A stretch of DNA of 64,000 bases from UBA6059 sp965227155 (lineage in GTDB: Bacteria > Bacteroidota > Bacteroidia > Cytophagales > Cyclobacteriaceae), in the NCBI GenBank assembly GCA_965227155.1, contig OZ245731.1:3286001-3350000 (forward strand), given 5' to 3'. Shown in pieces: positions 26,381 to 35,644 of the stretch (its first letter is position 1; each line of letters begins with the position of its first letter). The position numbers and the translations under genes were made by a program. The notes below the pieces were generated by a model, which had not been told where the DNA came from, searched no databases, and saw nothing but the letters and a program-made list of their open reading frames with translations.

Positions 26381-27364
26381 ATGCCTAACTTTACCACTCT
26401 AAACAATGAAGGTATGTTATTGGAGTTTGAGAAACCTATAGCTGAACTAGAAGCTAAGCTTGCTGATATGAAGCAATTGGCCACCGATAGTGATGTAGAT
26501 GTGGCTGATGCTATAAAGACATTGGAGGATAAGATCAAAAACCTGAAAGTAGAGACTTTTGAAAATCTTACACGCTGGCAGCGAGTACAGCTATCGAGGC
26601 ATCCGGATAGACCTTATACCTTGGATTATATATACGAACTCAGCAAGGATTTTATAGAGCTTTTTGGTGATCGCTCTGTAAAAGACGATAAAGCCATGAT
26701 TGGTGGACTTGCTGATATTGATGGACAAACCGTGATGCTAATTGGTCAGCAGAAAGGTAGAAATACCAAACAGCGCCAAATGCGAAATTTTGGGATGGCT
26801 AACCCAGAAGGGTATAGAAAGGCGCTGCGTTTAATGAAACTGGCAGAGAAGTTTAATAAGCCAATTGTGACCCTTATTGATACGCCCGGTGCTTACCCAG
26901 GAATAGAAGCTGAACAAAGGGGGCAGGGTGAAGCTATCGCCAGAAACTTGAAGGAAATGTTTATGCTCAAGGTTCCAGTTATATGTATCATAATCGGCGA
27001 AGGTGCTTCTGGTGGAGCACTAGGTATTGCAATTGGAGATAGAGTACTGATGATGGAAAATACGTGGTACTCAGTGATATCACCTGAGTCATGTAGCTCT
27101 ATTTTGTGGCGCAGTTGGGAATATAAAGAACAGGCTGCTGAAGCATTAAAGCTCACAGCCAAGGACATGCTTAAGTACAAACTAATCGATGGTCTGATCA
27201 AAGAGCCTATTGGAGGTGCTCATACTGACATGAAAGCCGCTGCGAAAGAATTAAAGTCTACTATAATCAAGGAAATTAAAACTTTGAACAAACTAAAGCC
27301 TGAGCAGCGCATTTCAGCAAGAATTGACAAATTCTCCAAAATGGGAGTTTTCAATGAAAAATAA
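26381..27364 (+). CDS. accA: Acetyl-CoA carboxylase carboxyltransferase subunit alpha
   Basis: 327 residues from ATG 26,381; the family more often starts at the second ATG, 26,414 (MLLEFEKPI). AccA and AccD form the carboxyltransferase that moves CO2 from biotin to acetyl-CoA, giving malonyl-CoA for fatty acid synthesis. Seen here: an N-terminal helical region, RHPDRPYTLDYI, FIELFGDRS, LIGQQKGR, the crotonase-like oxyanion regions DTPGAYPGIEAEQRGQ and GEGASGGALGIA, and SPESCSSILWRS. All are standard AccA motifs and the length is normal. The accD partner is not in the window. Two lipid enzymes follow in the same direction (25-bp gap), so this may be a phospholipid-linked operon. Confidence 0.96.
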   Translation: MPNFTTLNNEGMLLEFEKPIAELEAKLADMKQLATDSDVDVADAIKTLEDKIKNLKVETFENLTRWQRVQLSRHPDRPYTLDYIYELSKDFIELFGDRSVKDDKAMIGGLADIDGQTVMLIGQQKGRNTKQRQMRNFGMANPEGYRKALRLMKLAEKFNKPIVTLIDTPGAYPGIEAEQRGQGEAIARNLKEMFMLKVPVICIIIGEGASGGALGIAIGDRVLMMENTWYSVISPESCSSILWRSWEYKEQAAEALKLTAKDMLKYKLIDGLIKEPIGGAHTDMKAAAKELKSTIIKEIKTLNKLKPEQRISARIDKFSKMGVFNEK

Positions 27365-27389
27365 TACTCTCTGACAAGCAATTAAGTAA

Positions 27390-28169
27390 ATGAAAATCGG
27401 TCTTGTTCTTTCCGGAGGGGGTGCACGCGGTATTGCTCACCTGGGTGTAATAAAAGCGCTGGAGGAAGCTGGTATACATTTTTCAATTGTTTCAGGAACA
27501 AGTGCGGGGGCTATTATTGGTGCTTTTTATGCGCATGGTTATGCACCGGATGAGGTTTTTAAGATTATAACTTCTACCAATTTATACAAGCTGATGCGCC
27601 CTGCCATTAGCTGGAGAGGGCTTCTAAAAATTGAAAATTCCATTGATATTTTTAAATCCTATTTTCCTGAAGACAGCTTTGAATCGCTCAAAAAGCCATT
27701 AATTGTTACCGCTTCGAATGTGAAGAAAGGTAAAACCAAATTTTTCAGTTCCGGAGAATTGATTAAACCAATCTTAGCTTCCAGTTGTATTCCTGTGCTT
27801 TTTACTCCACTGGAGATCAATGGTAAGCTTTATATAGACGGAGGTGTTTTGAATAACTTACCCGTAGAGCCATTGATAGGACATTGCGATAGAATAATTG
27901 GCGTACATACCAACCCGGTAGATGCGAAAACTAGTCCTAATAATATGAAAGAGTTATTAGAAAGGACATTTATGCTCGCCGTGAATTACAATGCTTATGC
28001 AAGGAAGGAAAAATGTGATTTATTCATTGAGCCTAAGAACCTTTGTCATTACAATGTGCTTGATTTTAAGAAAGCACCAGAAATTTTCGAAATTGGTTAT
28101 ACTTTTACAAAAAAGCTTTTAAATAAGAAAAAGCGATTTTTGAAAGACCTACAGCAAGTAGAAGCGTGA
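27390..28169 (+). CDS. Patatin-like phospholipase
   Basis: 259 residues with the oxyanion loop SGGGARG (8-14), the nucleophile elbow GTSAG (Ser38) and the catalytic Asp in YIDGGVLNN, the complete Ser-Asp dyad of patatin/RssA-like enzymes. No signal peptide, so it is cytoplasmic or membrane-associated. It would hydrolyse acyl esters of phospholipids. It overlaps the following acyltransferase gene by 4 bp (ATGA-type junction), which suggests coupled translation and a joint role in acyl-chain turnover. Confidence 0.9.
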   Translation: MKIGLVLSGGGARGIAHLGVIKALEEAGIHFSIVSGTSAGAIIGAFYAHGYAPDEVFKIITSTNLYKLMRPAISWRGLLKIENSIDIFKSYFPEDSFESLKKPLIVTASNVKKGKTKFFSSGELIKPILASSCIPVLFTPLEINGKLYIDGGVLNNLPVEPLIGHCDRIIGVHTNPVDAKTSPNNMKELLERTFMLAVNYNAYARKEKCDLFIEPKNLCHYNVLDFKKAPEIFEIGYTFTKKLLNKKKRFLKDLQQVEA

Positions 28170-28711
28170 TACGCCAATTTTTTATATTCATATACAAGAT
28201 AACCGGGTGGTCAATTAGCGGAAACCTCCCTACTTTAAAAAAATACCTGATCATTGTTGCACCTCATACCAGCTACTGGGATTTCCCAGTAGGTATAGCC
28301 GCAAGGTCAATACTTAGACTTAAATCCGGATTTCTAGCCAAAGGTGAACTCTTTAAAAACCCCATAGTCGGTGGCGTTTTGAAGGCAATGGGAGGTATAC
28401 CTGTAAACAGGTCAGCAAATACCAATTTGGTGGATGCTGTTGTGAAGCTTTACAATGAAAGTGAGGAAATGGTGGTCACCATTACACCGGAAGGCACCAG
28501 AGCCTATGTACCCAAATGGAAGACCGGGTTTTACTATATCGCCAAGAATGCAGAAATACCGATAGTTATGATTGGGTTTGACTTTGCCAGAAAGCTTGTT
28601 GATGTCAGAGAACCCTTTTACGTTACTGGCAAATTGGAAGAAGATATGGAAGTCATTCTGGATTATTTCAGAGGCTTCACTGCAAAGCACCCGGAAAACG
28701 GCGTACGTTAA
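28166..28711 (+). CDS. PlsC-like 1-acyl-sn-glycerol-3-phosphate acyltransferase
   Basis: 181 residues. The acyltransferase block I is HTSYWD (His34, Asp39), block II lies near FLAKGELFKNP, and block III is TPEGTRA. N-terminal residues 2-12 are hydrophobic, and further membrane association is likely. The enzyme would acylate lysophosphatidate or a related lysophospholipid. It is shorter than classical PlsC (about 240), matching the short PlsC-type group common in Bacteroidota. Its start overlaps the patatin gene, and it ends 1 bp from the stop of the convergent SDR gene. Confidence 0.86.
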   Translation: MIRQFFIFIYKITGWSISGNLPTLKKYLIIVAPHTSYWDFPVGIAARSILRLKSGFLAKGELFKNPIVGGVLKAMGGIPVNRSANTNLVDAVVKLYNESEEMVVTITPEGTRAYVPKWKTGFYYIAKNAEIPIVMIGFDFARKLVDVREPFYVTGKLEEDMEVILDYFRGFTAKHPENGVR

Positions 28712-28712
28712 G

Positions 28713-29525
28713 TCATAATTTTGTCTCTTCCTGATACTTTTTCTTGGATGAACGACCTTTGGCAACTAATCTCGATTTTAGGAGTGGTGCGATAGCCGGG
28801 AAAAAATTGGCAAGTTTAGCCGTAATTCCTCTGTGTCCGGGGATACAAATTTCCATTTGTTTTGTTTGCATTGCTTTAGTAAAAGCAGCTTCAACATCTT
28901 TTACTGTCAATGCTTTATCACCTGAAAATGTAAGGGCTGTTTCATCGCCATAGTTCAGCTGTAAATCCAGCATTGGCGTTTTTACCAAATCAGGACATAT
29001 TACCGTAACATATACATTATGCTCTTTCAATTCCTGAGCTGCTGCCAGTGAATATCCGCGTACCGCATATTTGCTTGCAGAGTATAATCCAATGCCATAA
29101 ATTGGAGCGACACCTGCCAGCGATGAAATATTGATAATGTGCCCGAATCCCTGTGCAACCATGTGTTTACCACATATTTGCATACCGTATAGGGTGCCCT
29201 TAACATTGATATCTATATGCTGGTCTACATCTTTGATCTCATTGTCCTTTAAAAAACCAGGTTTGATGATTGCGGCAACATTAAAAAGGTAGTCGATATG
29301 ACCAAAAGCACTCAATGCCTCTTGTAATACCTTTTGCCAGTTTTTTGGTTTTGTGATATCATGCTCAAGAATTATCCTATCAGGCGAATTAGAAAAGCAA
29401 TCTTGCAGTTTGGAAAAGTTAATGTCTGTGGCAACCACCGAATGTCCCTGATGGATCAACGTTTTAACCATGTGCAAGCCTATGCCCGAGGCTGCACCCG
29501 TTACTATAAATACCTTTTTTGACAT
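28713..29525 (-). CDS. Short-chain dehydrogenase/reductase (SDR)
   Basis: 270 residues with the nucleotide-binding GAASGIG near the N-terminus, the adenine-ring region DI and NVA, catalytic Ser in NISSLAG and YxxxK as YSASKYA. NAD(P)H-dependent oxidoreductase of unknown substrate, soluble, standard length. The C-terminal basic tail (SRLVAKGRSSKKKYQ) is unusual and could bring it to membranes. Monocistronic. Confidence 0.88.
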   Translation of the reverse strand: MSKKVFIVTGAASGIGLHMVKTLIHQGHSVVATDINFSKLQDCFSNSPDRIILEHDITKPKNWQKVLQEALSAFGHIDYLFNVAAIIKPGFLKDNEIKDVDQHIDINVKGTLYGMQICGKHMVAQGFGHIINISSLAGVAPIYGIGLYSASKYAVRGYSLAAAQELKEHNVYVTVICPDLVKTPMLDLQLNYGDETALTFSGDKALTVKDVEAAFTKAMQTKQMEICIPGHRGITAKLANFFPAIAPLLKSRLVAKGRSSKKKYQEETKL

Positions 29526-29750
29526 AATCTAAATTACGTTCTCCTTCCAATAAAGAAGTAAAAGTCCAAAGAAATAATTAAGAAAACCCTGAGTCTTTAA
29601 TTTCAGTTTAATTATAACTGTGTCAAGAACATAATTTTAATTTACAGCCATATTTTTCAGGTGTCCGTATTACAACCGAAAAATTCGAAGTAAATTGAAT
29701 AATTAATTATTTGAGTACATTATAAGCATTGTGAACAGGAAGAGAGCAGT

Positions 29751-31814
29751 ATGAAGTTTATTTCGATAATCGTATTAGGTTTTTTATTTGTATGGGGATT
29801 TAGTGAAGTTCAGGTTGAAGAACAGACCAAAACCGCCAATGACTCCACGTTATTAGAGCCACAAACGGAGCATTTTAGACAATCATTGTTGATTACAGGG
29901 CTACTAAATCAACATCATTACCGAAAAGTACCATTGAACGATTCTTTATCTTCTGTAATTTTTGATAATTACGTTGAAATCCTTGATCCAAACAAAGAAT
30001 ACTTCCTACAATCTGATATTGATTATTTCGAAAAATATAGAAACAGCCTCGATGATGACTTAAAGAAGGGTAATCTGGACGTAGCATATCAAATATTTCG
30101 AATATACAGGGAGCGGGCCACCCGTCGATTAGACTATACTTTTAAGATACTTGAAAATGAACCGGATTTCAATCTAGAGGAGTCCATGGACTTTGATAGA
30201 GATAACCTGGTTTGGAAGACTTCTCATGGTGAACTTGATGAATTTTGGAGGAAAAAGATTAAAAGTTATGCCCTCAACTATAAACTAAGGGATAAAGACT
30301 GGGCTTATACACAGGATCTGTTGGTCAACAGATACAAAAATTTTGAAAAAACAATCTCCCAATACAATTCTGAAGATGTTTTCGAGTACTACATGAATGC
30401 CTACACATCGGCATTAGATCCTCATACCAGCTATTTTTCTCCCGTTTCGTCTGATAGGTTTCAGGTAAACATGAGCCATTCACTTGAAGGAATAGGTGCC
30501 AGGCTTGTTCAAGATGTAGATTACACGAAAATCTACGAATTGGTACCCGGTGGTCCGGCCTATAAAAGCCAGGATATTTACAAAGATGATAGAATCGTAG
30601 GTGTAGCTCAGGGTGACGATGGAGAGTTTGAGGATGTTGTGGGCTGGCGATTGGATGAGGTCGTTAAAAAAATAAAGGGTCCTAAAGGTACGGTGGTACA
30701 ATTGCTACTTCTGCGTAAAGGAGAATCTTTCAATGCTATACCTGACACTTTGCGTCTGGTTAGAGAAAAAATTAACCTGCAAGAAGATGATGCCAGGGCT
30801 GAGATAATTCCAATCAGCCAGGGTAATAGCGTCTATAATTTAGGAGTAATTACAGTACCCAGTTTTTACATCAATTTTGAAGAGGCACAAAAAGGCCTAC
30901 CAGATTATAAAAGTGTAAGCCGAGATGTGAAGAAACTGATCGGTGAGCTAAAAGAAGATGGAATTGATGGGCTGGTTATTGATCTGAGAAACAATGGTGG
31001 TGGTGCTCTTCAGGAAGCCATCGATATGACAGGGCTATTTATTGAGGATGGGCCTGTGGTTCAGGTAAGAAAGTCAAATGGTACAGTAGAAGTTGAAAAA
31101 GACACTGACAGCAATGTGTATTTTGATGGTCCATTAGCTGTGCTGATCAACAGGTTTAGTGCATCTGCCAGTGAAATTTTTGCTGGTGCCATTCAGGATT
31201 ACCAACGTGGTATCATCTTAGGAGAGACCTCTTTCGGAAAGGGATCAGTACAAAATTTGGTGGGTTTAAATCAATTTTTACCAAGCTCAGATGAAGAATT
31301 GGGTCAATTAAAATTGACACTTGCCAAATATTATCGTGTATCCGGAAGCAGCACTCAAAACATAGGCGTGGTACCGGATATCGAATTTCCTACGCCATAT
31401 GCACCAGATGAGTTTGGTGAAAGCTCAGAGGCTAACGCACTTCCCTGGGATAAAATTGCGGGTAGTGCTTATTTACCTGCTAATGGTATTTCTAAAGAAT
31501 TGATCGACCAGCTAAAGCTTCTATATGTAGAAGATCTGAAAAACGATGAAGATCTTAAAAAACTGCAGGAACGTATAGAAAAAGCTAAGGAAGAAGGGGA
31601 TAATTCGGTAGTATCTCTAAACTATAGTGTCCGAAAGCAAGAAATGGATGCCCAGAATGAAGAGGATGAAGATGGTTTGGAGACAGCAATTGACTATTCT
31701 GAGATCTTTCCTATTGAAGATGAGGCTATACTAAAAAAGCTTAAGCGGGACCCTTACCTCAAAGAAAGCTTAAAGCTATTGGCTGAAATGGTTTACCAGG
31801 AGGGCATTGGATAA
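29751..31814 (+). CDS. prc: Carboxy-terminal processing (tail-specific) protease, S41 family
   Basis: 687 residues with an N-terminal signal or anchor (about 1-20). The order is the Prc type: an N-terminal helical domain (about 40-230, with TRRLDYTFK and ALDPHTSYFSP), a PDZ domain (about 240-330, GIGARLVQDVDYTKI), then the S41 protease core with the nucleophile Ser in FSASASEIF and the general base Lys in GETSFGKGSVQ, and a C-terminal helical domain. Prc degrades periplasmic proteins with suitable C-termini and edits peptidoglycan endopeptidases in Escherichia coli. The ABC ATPase gene starts 2 bp after its stop, so the two are cotranscribed. Confidence 0.94.
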   Translation: MKFISIIVLGFLFVWGFSEVQVEEQTKTANDSTLLEPQTEHFRQSLLITGLLNQHHYRKVPLNDSLSSVIFDNYVEILDPNKEYFLQSDIDYFEKYRNSLDDDLKKGNLDVAYQIFRIYRERATRRLDYTFKILENEPDFNLEESMDFDRDNLVWKTSHGELDEFWRKKIKSYALNYKLRDKDWAYTQDLLVNRYKNFEKTISQYNSEDVFEYYMNAYTSALDPHTSYFSPVSSDRFQVNMSHSLEGIGARLVQDVDYTKIYELVPGGPAYKSQDIYKDDRIVGVAQGDDGEFEDVVGWRLDEVVKKIKGPKGTVVQLLLLRKGESFNAIPDTLRLVREKINLQEDDARAEIIPISQGNSVYNLGVITVPSFYINFEEAQKGLPDYKSVSRDVKKLIGELKEDGIDGLVIDLRNNGGGALQEAIDMTGLFIEDGPVVQVRKSNGTVEVEKDTDSNVYFDGPLAVLINRFSASASEIFAGAIQDYQRGIILGETSFGKGSVQNLVGLNQFLPSSDEELGQLKLTLAKYYRVSGSSTQNIGVVPDIEFPTPYAPDEFGESSEANALPWDKIAGSAYLPANGISKELIDQLKLLYVEDLKNDEDLKKLQERIEKAKEEGDNSVVSLNYSVRKQEMDAQNEEDEDGLETAIDYSEIFPIEDEAILKKLKRDPYLKESLKLLAEMVYQEGIG

Positions 31815-31816
31815 CA

Positions 31817-32806
31817 ATGGCAGACCTGCTTGAGGTTAAAAACCTAACTAAGCGATTTGACAATACCACAAAATCAGCCCTAGAAAACTTTAGCTATAGT
31901 TTACCTGCTGGCAAAATAGTGGCGTTGGTAGGTGAGAGTGGTTCTGGCAAATCAACCCTCCTAAATATTATTGCCGGCAATCTATCACCTGACAGTGGTT
32001 CTGTAGTACTCAAGGGTAAGACACTCTCAGATCCAAAAGATTTGCTGATAAAGGGTCATGACGGGATGCGTATTGTAAAGCAGGATTTTGAGCTTTTCCC
32101 ACGTAAAACAGCATATGAAAATATCACTTACCCTTTAAGACGATATCAAAAGGATTATCAGGTAGAACGTGCTGATGAATTGGTAAGGCTGTGTAAGCTT
32201 GATGCTGTCAAGGATCAACTAGCGATGAACCTATCAGGAGGGCAAAAGCAGCGTGTAGCCATAGCCTGTGCCATTGCTGATGATACAGATATTTTGTTGA
32301 TGGACGAGCCCTTTAATCAGATTGATCACCACCTCAAGCATGCTCTAAAAGATGAAATTCTTAATTTGGTTTCAGACCTGCAATTAGGGGCCATGATTAT
32401 TACACATGATCCGGGAGATGCTCTGTCCCTTGCCGATGAGATTATTATTCTCAAGTCTGGTAAGATCGTAAATCAGGGATCACCACAGCAACTTTATCAT
32501 TGCCCCGGTGATTTATACACAGCTCGTTTACTGGGGCCTATTTCCACATTTACAGCTGAACAGGTAAAACTGTTTTTTCATCAGGACATTGAACATCAAT
32601 TAATAGCTGTCAGACCGGAATCTTTCATAATTGGAAGAGGAACACCATTTCAAGTTAAACAACGCCAGTTTTTAGGACCACACTGCATCAGCACACTTAC
32701 CAGGGAAGACCATACTTTTATGGTCTCTCATCCTGGTGATAAGGAATTTATGCAAGCAGAATTAAGTGTGTCGATCAACCTTGACCGAATTTGTCCTATC
32801 GATTAA
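31817..32806 (+). CDS. ABC transporter ATP-binding protein
   Basis: 329 residues. Walker A GESGSGKS, Q-loop KQDFELFP, signature LSGGQKQR, Walker B ILLMDEP, D-loop NQID and the switch His in IITHDP form a complete ATPase. The last 90 residues look like a TOBE-type domain (about 245-329, with GPHCISTLTRE), as in ATPases of the spermidine, iron or sulfate import type. No permease or binding-protein gene is next to it, so it is an orphan; its 2-bp distance to prc is notable. Its stop codon overlaps the stop of the convergent lipoprotein gene in a shared TTAA. Confidence 0.88.
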   Translation: MADLLEVKNLTKRFDNTTKSALENFSYSLPAGKIVALVGESGSGKSTLLNIIAGNLSPDSGSVVLKGKTLSDPKDLLIKGHDGMRIVKQDFELFPRKTAYENITYPLRRYQKDYQVERADELVRLCKLDAVKDQLAMNLSGGQKQRVAIACAIADDTDILLMDEPFNQIDHHLKHALKDEILNLVSDLQLGAMIITHDPGDALSLADEIIILKSGKIVNQGSPQQLYHCPGDLYTARLLGPISTFTAEQVKLFFHQDIEHQLIAVRPESFIIGRGTPFQVKQRQFLGPHCISTLTREDHTFMVSHPGDKEFMQAELSVSINLDRICPID

Positions 32807-33624
32807 GGGATAGGTAATTTGTCAAGATAAGCGCCAGCCGGAATAGCAAACAATGTGCTATCGGGCTGTTCTTTCTCAAACTTTACATTTTCAAAGGAAA
32901 CCTGGTATCGTTCTTTACCAAAAGTACTGTCTTCCCATATATAACCTGTATAGCCTGTAGGTACGGTCAACCCGTTCACTTCCTGCCAACCATTGAATTT
33001 CAAGGCATTGTATTCTGTTGCCCGGCTTTTATCGTAGTAGGTTACTGAATAATTGATGAATGAAAGTAGGTAAGTATCCTTATCATAATACATGATATAT
33101 TGATCTTCAGGAGTATCGCCAATATCCTCTCCATAAGTAACTTTTATGGCTTCATAGGTTTCTCCGTCCACAGTTTTTTCACCCAGGTATTCGTGGTTTG
33201 TACCTGGGTCAGCCAGCACAAATGGCAGAGCAAAAAAGTAGAAATGTAGATTGTGGTAAAATCTGGCCGATCTACCCGGGTAAGCCTCTTTACTGGGCGA
33301 AACCCATACTTCATTACCATCATAGCCGATGGTCCATGTGGAGTCTTTCTGGATTAGAGTTTTCCGATTACGTAGGTCAACTGTATGCCTTTCCATTTCT
33401 CCATTGGAAATTTTATCGTAAGCGAGTTTGCCATAGCTGCGCCAAAGGTCCAATCCACCGTGTTGATTGAGGCTTTTGTTGAATGATTCTGGCAATTGAG
33501 TTTTGCGCTGCTCTTCTAAAACTTTTGTGTTTTCAGCTTTGCTGGCACTAGAATCTGTCTGTTGTTTTTCCTGGCATGAGACAACAATTACGATGAATGA
33601 AAAGAATAGTATTAACTTATTCAT
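32803..33624 (-). CDS. DUF6503-like lipoprotein
   Basis: 273 residues from the ATG at 33,624 (MNKLILFF); an upstream TTG would add 20 residues. The signal ends IVVSC, a lipobox. The fold appears to be the LolA/outer-membrane-lipid-binding type: successive antiparallel strands starting at HGGLDLWRSYGKLAYD, TWTIGYDGNEVWV, YLGEKTVDGETYEAIKV and DKDTYLLSFINYSV. This corresponds to the DUF6503 group as far as I can tell. Probable periplasmic, lipid-anchored protein that may bind hydrophobic ligands; function not established. Confidence 0.65.
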   Translation of the reverse strand: MNKLILFFSFIVIVVSCQEKQQTDSSASKAENTKVLEEQRKTQLPESFNKSLNQHGGLDLWRSYGKLAYDKISNGEMERHTVDLRNRKTLIQKDSTWTIGYDGNEVWVSPSKEAYPGRSARFYHNLHFYFFALPFVLADPGTNHEYLGEKTVDGETYEAIKVTYGEDIGDTPEDQYIMYYDKDTYLLSFINYSVTYYDKSRATEYNALKFNGWQEVNGLTVPTGYTGYIWEDSTFGKERYQVSFENVKFEKEQPDSTLFAIPAGAYLDKLPIP

Positions 33625-33690
33625 GAGGATGCTTATTGTGGTTTGATTTTTAAAAAATATAGTTAGGTTAGCAATACAACCCAAAATACT

Positions 33691-34584
33691 GTGAAGATAC
33701 TAAGAACTCCAGAGGATCGATTTGAGAAGTTACCTGATTTCGACTTCAATGTCCACTACACGACGATTGATGATTTGCAAATGGCCTACATAGATGAAGG
33801 TGAGGGAGAGACTGTCTTACTACTGCATGGAGAGCCAAGTTGGTCGTTTTTATATAGAAGGATGATCGTAAAGTTAAAGAGGTCGGGCTACAGGGTAGTG
33901 GTACCTGACCTTATTGGATTTGGTAGGTCGGATAAGCCTGTAGAAGCTTCTGCCTACACCTATGAAAACCATGTACATTGGGTCTTGTCATTTATCAATC
34001 AATTAGAACTGACCAACATAAACTTATTTTGTCAGGACTGGGGAGGGCTCATAGGATTGCGAATTGCAGCTTTTCATCAGGAGTTATTTGCTCGAATTGT
34101 TGCTTCCAATACTTTTCTGCCTACAGGGGATAGGCCTGCTCCAGAGGCTTTTTTAAAATGGCAACAGTTTGCTAAATATGCTGAGCATTTTGATATCGGA
34201 AAAGTCATTCAAATGGGTACGGTTACTGAGCTTACCGAGGAAGAAATTGCAGCCTATAATGCACCATTCCCGGATGAATCATACAAAGTAGGGGCAAGGG
34301 TATTTCCTTCAATTGTACCTACTGAAAAAGATGATCCTCAGGCCCAGATAAACCGGGAAGCCTGGCAATTGTTATCAGGTTTTTCAAAGCCATTTCTCAC
34401 CGCTTTTGGAGATTCAGATCCTATAACGGCGGGTGCTGAAAAAGTAATTCAAAAGCTGGTACCCGGCTGTAAGGGATTTTACCACCCCATCATTAGTGGT
34501 GGAGGGCATTTTATCCAGGAAGATAAACCTGATATGCTGGCTACCATTATCCATAATTTTATAAAAAATACACCGCAGGGATAA
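33691..34584 (+). CDS. Haloalkane dehalogenase-like alpha/beta-hydrolase (HLD-I type)
   Basis: 297 residues from a GTG start. The N-terminal RTPEDRFEKLPDF and the oxyanion region HGEPSWSFLYRRM closely follow DhlA-type haloalkane dehalogenases. The nucleophile elbow CQDWGG has Asp as nucleophile and the adjacent halide-binding Trp, and the catalytic His is in GGGHFIQED. Family reaction: hydrolysis of a carbon-halogen bond to an alcohol and halide. The substrate may instead be an epoxide or ester, since the Asp elbow is shared with epoxide hydrolases; the Glu in HGEP and the Asp-Trp pair favour dehalogenase. Cytoplasmic, monocistronic, 66 bp from the divergent lipoprotein start. Confidence 0.85.
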   Translation: MKILRTPEDRFEKLPDFDFNVHYTTIDDLQMAYIDEGEGETVLLLHGEPSWSFLYRRMIVKLKRSGYRVVVPDLIGFGRSDKPVEASAYTYENHVHWVLSFINQLELTNINLFCQDWGGLIGLRIAAFHQELFARIVASNTFLPTGDRPAPEAFLKWQQFAKYAEHFDIGKVIQMGTVTELTEEEIAAYNAPFPDESYKVGARVFPSIVPTEKDDPQAQINREAWQLLSGFSKPFLTAFGDSDPITAGAEKVIQKLVPGCKGFYHPIISGGGHFIQEDKPDMLATIIHNFIKNTPQG

Positions 34585-34589
34585 TTTTT

Positions 34590-34597
34590 TATTTTTG
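34590..34597 (+). promoter_or_regulatory. Candidate -7 promoter element (TATTTTTG)
   Basis: TATTTTTG matches TAnnTTTG, 43 bp before the DUF4097 gene. No good -33 element is visible. Confidence 0.3.
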
Positions 34598-34640
34598 GTG
34601 CAACCATCCAGCATTTTTTGAATCTAATAAATAAAAACTC

Positions 34641-35561
34641 ATGAGAATTTTTATTGCATTAATAATATCAACATTGATTTGTCTTCAGGTTGATGCCCAA
34701 AACAAAAGAAAGGAAGCAAACTTTAGCTACGAAGGCATAACTGAATTGCAGGTTGAAGGTAACTTTTTTGATATTGAAATGGTACCTGCACCTGGAAAGA
34801 ATCTTGAATTTTACGGTTTCATTGAAGGCGATAGGAAAGATGATTATGATATCCAGTATAGTCGATCTGGCAAAACAGCCATTGTGAAAATTGACAAGAA
34901 AGGTGGCGGATGGAACTGGGGCTGGGATAATGGCCGTGCAAGGCTCGAGTTTAAAGTACCCCAGGGTGTTATTGTTGATGCTGATAATAGCAGCGGTGAT
35001 ATTACCATCACTGGAATTAATAGTTCTGGCCACAGGGTAAGCTCAAGCTCTGGTGATATTGTACTAAAGGATGTCGTAGGTGATCTGACGGTCCGTAGCT
35101 CATCGGGGGATTTGTCCCTTGAAGGCATAGAAGGTAATTTGGATGCTCGCAGTAGCTCGGGGGATCAGGTTTTTAGTCGTATAAGCGGTGATATTACGTT
35201 TGTTGCCTCATCCGGTGATGTAGAAATAAACAGTTGCACAGGTTACATCAAGGGGGAGACTTCATCAGGAGATATAGAATTAGATAATGTAATGGGTGCT
35301 TTTGAACTAGAGGCGAGCTCCGGAGATATTGAAGCAAGAAATATGCAGATCCAAGGCAAGTCTAGTTTTATCTGCAGCAGTGGTAATGTAAAATTGGGGC
35401 TTGATCAGGATATTAACTCCCTGGACTATGAAGCCAAAAGTGGTTCTGGTGATATTACCATTGGAAATAATGAGGCGGAGGATTATCTAAAGCTTTCCAA
35501 TGGCAATAGTCATTCCGTCTATTTGAGAACAAACTCAGGCAATGTGAAAATCTATAATTAG
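34641..35561 (+). CDS. DUF4097-type beta-strand repeat protein, secreted
   Basis: 306 residues, signal peptide about 1-20 (ending VDAQ). The core has a series of short repeats of the SSGDI type (about nine SSGD or SGNV copies between residues 115 and 300), each giving one turn of a right-handed beta-helix or beta-roll, as in DUF4097. N-terminally there is a globular part (about 25-110) with a GGGWNWGWDNG loop. Such proteins are exported; function unknown. Slightly acidic with many Ser/Gly, so the repeat is at protein level. Confidence 0.84.
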   Translation: MRIFIALIISTLICLQVDAQNKRKEANFSYEGITELQVEGNFFDIEMVPAPGKNLEFYGFIEGDRKDDYDIQYSRSGKTAIVKIDKKGGGWNWGWDNGRARLEFKVPQGVIVDADNSSGDITITGINSSGHRVSSSSGDIVLKDVVGDLTVRSSSGDLSLEGIEGNLDARSSSGDQVFSRISGDITFVASSGDVEINSCTGYIKGETSSGDIELDNVMGAFELEASSGDIEARNMQIQGKSSFICSSGNVKLGLDQDINSLDYEAKSGSGDITIGNNEAEDYLKLSNGNSHSVYLRTNSGNVKIYN

Positions 35562-35598
35562 CAACCAGCCCAACATTTTAAATTATCACTTCTATTTT

Positions 35599-35644
35599 TG
35601 CCGGATAATGAAGAAACTACAGTATTCACATCCGGCATTTTTTT
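35599..35644 (+). terminator. Terminator-like hairpin enclosing the ggt start codon
   Basis: TGCCGGAT (35599-35606) pairs with ATCCGGCA (35630-35637) around a 23-nt loop and is followed by seven T. The loop contains the ATG of the gamma-glutamyltransferase gene. It would terminate the DUF4097 transcript. A TATTTTTG -7 candidate lies just upstream (35593-35600). Confidence 0.55.
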
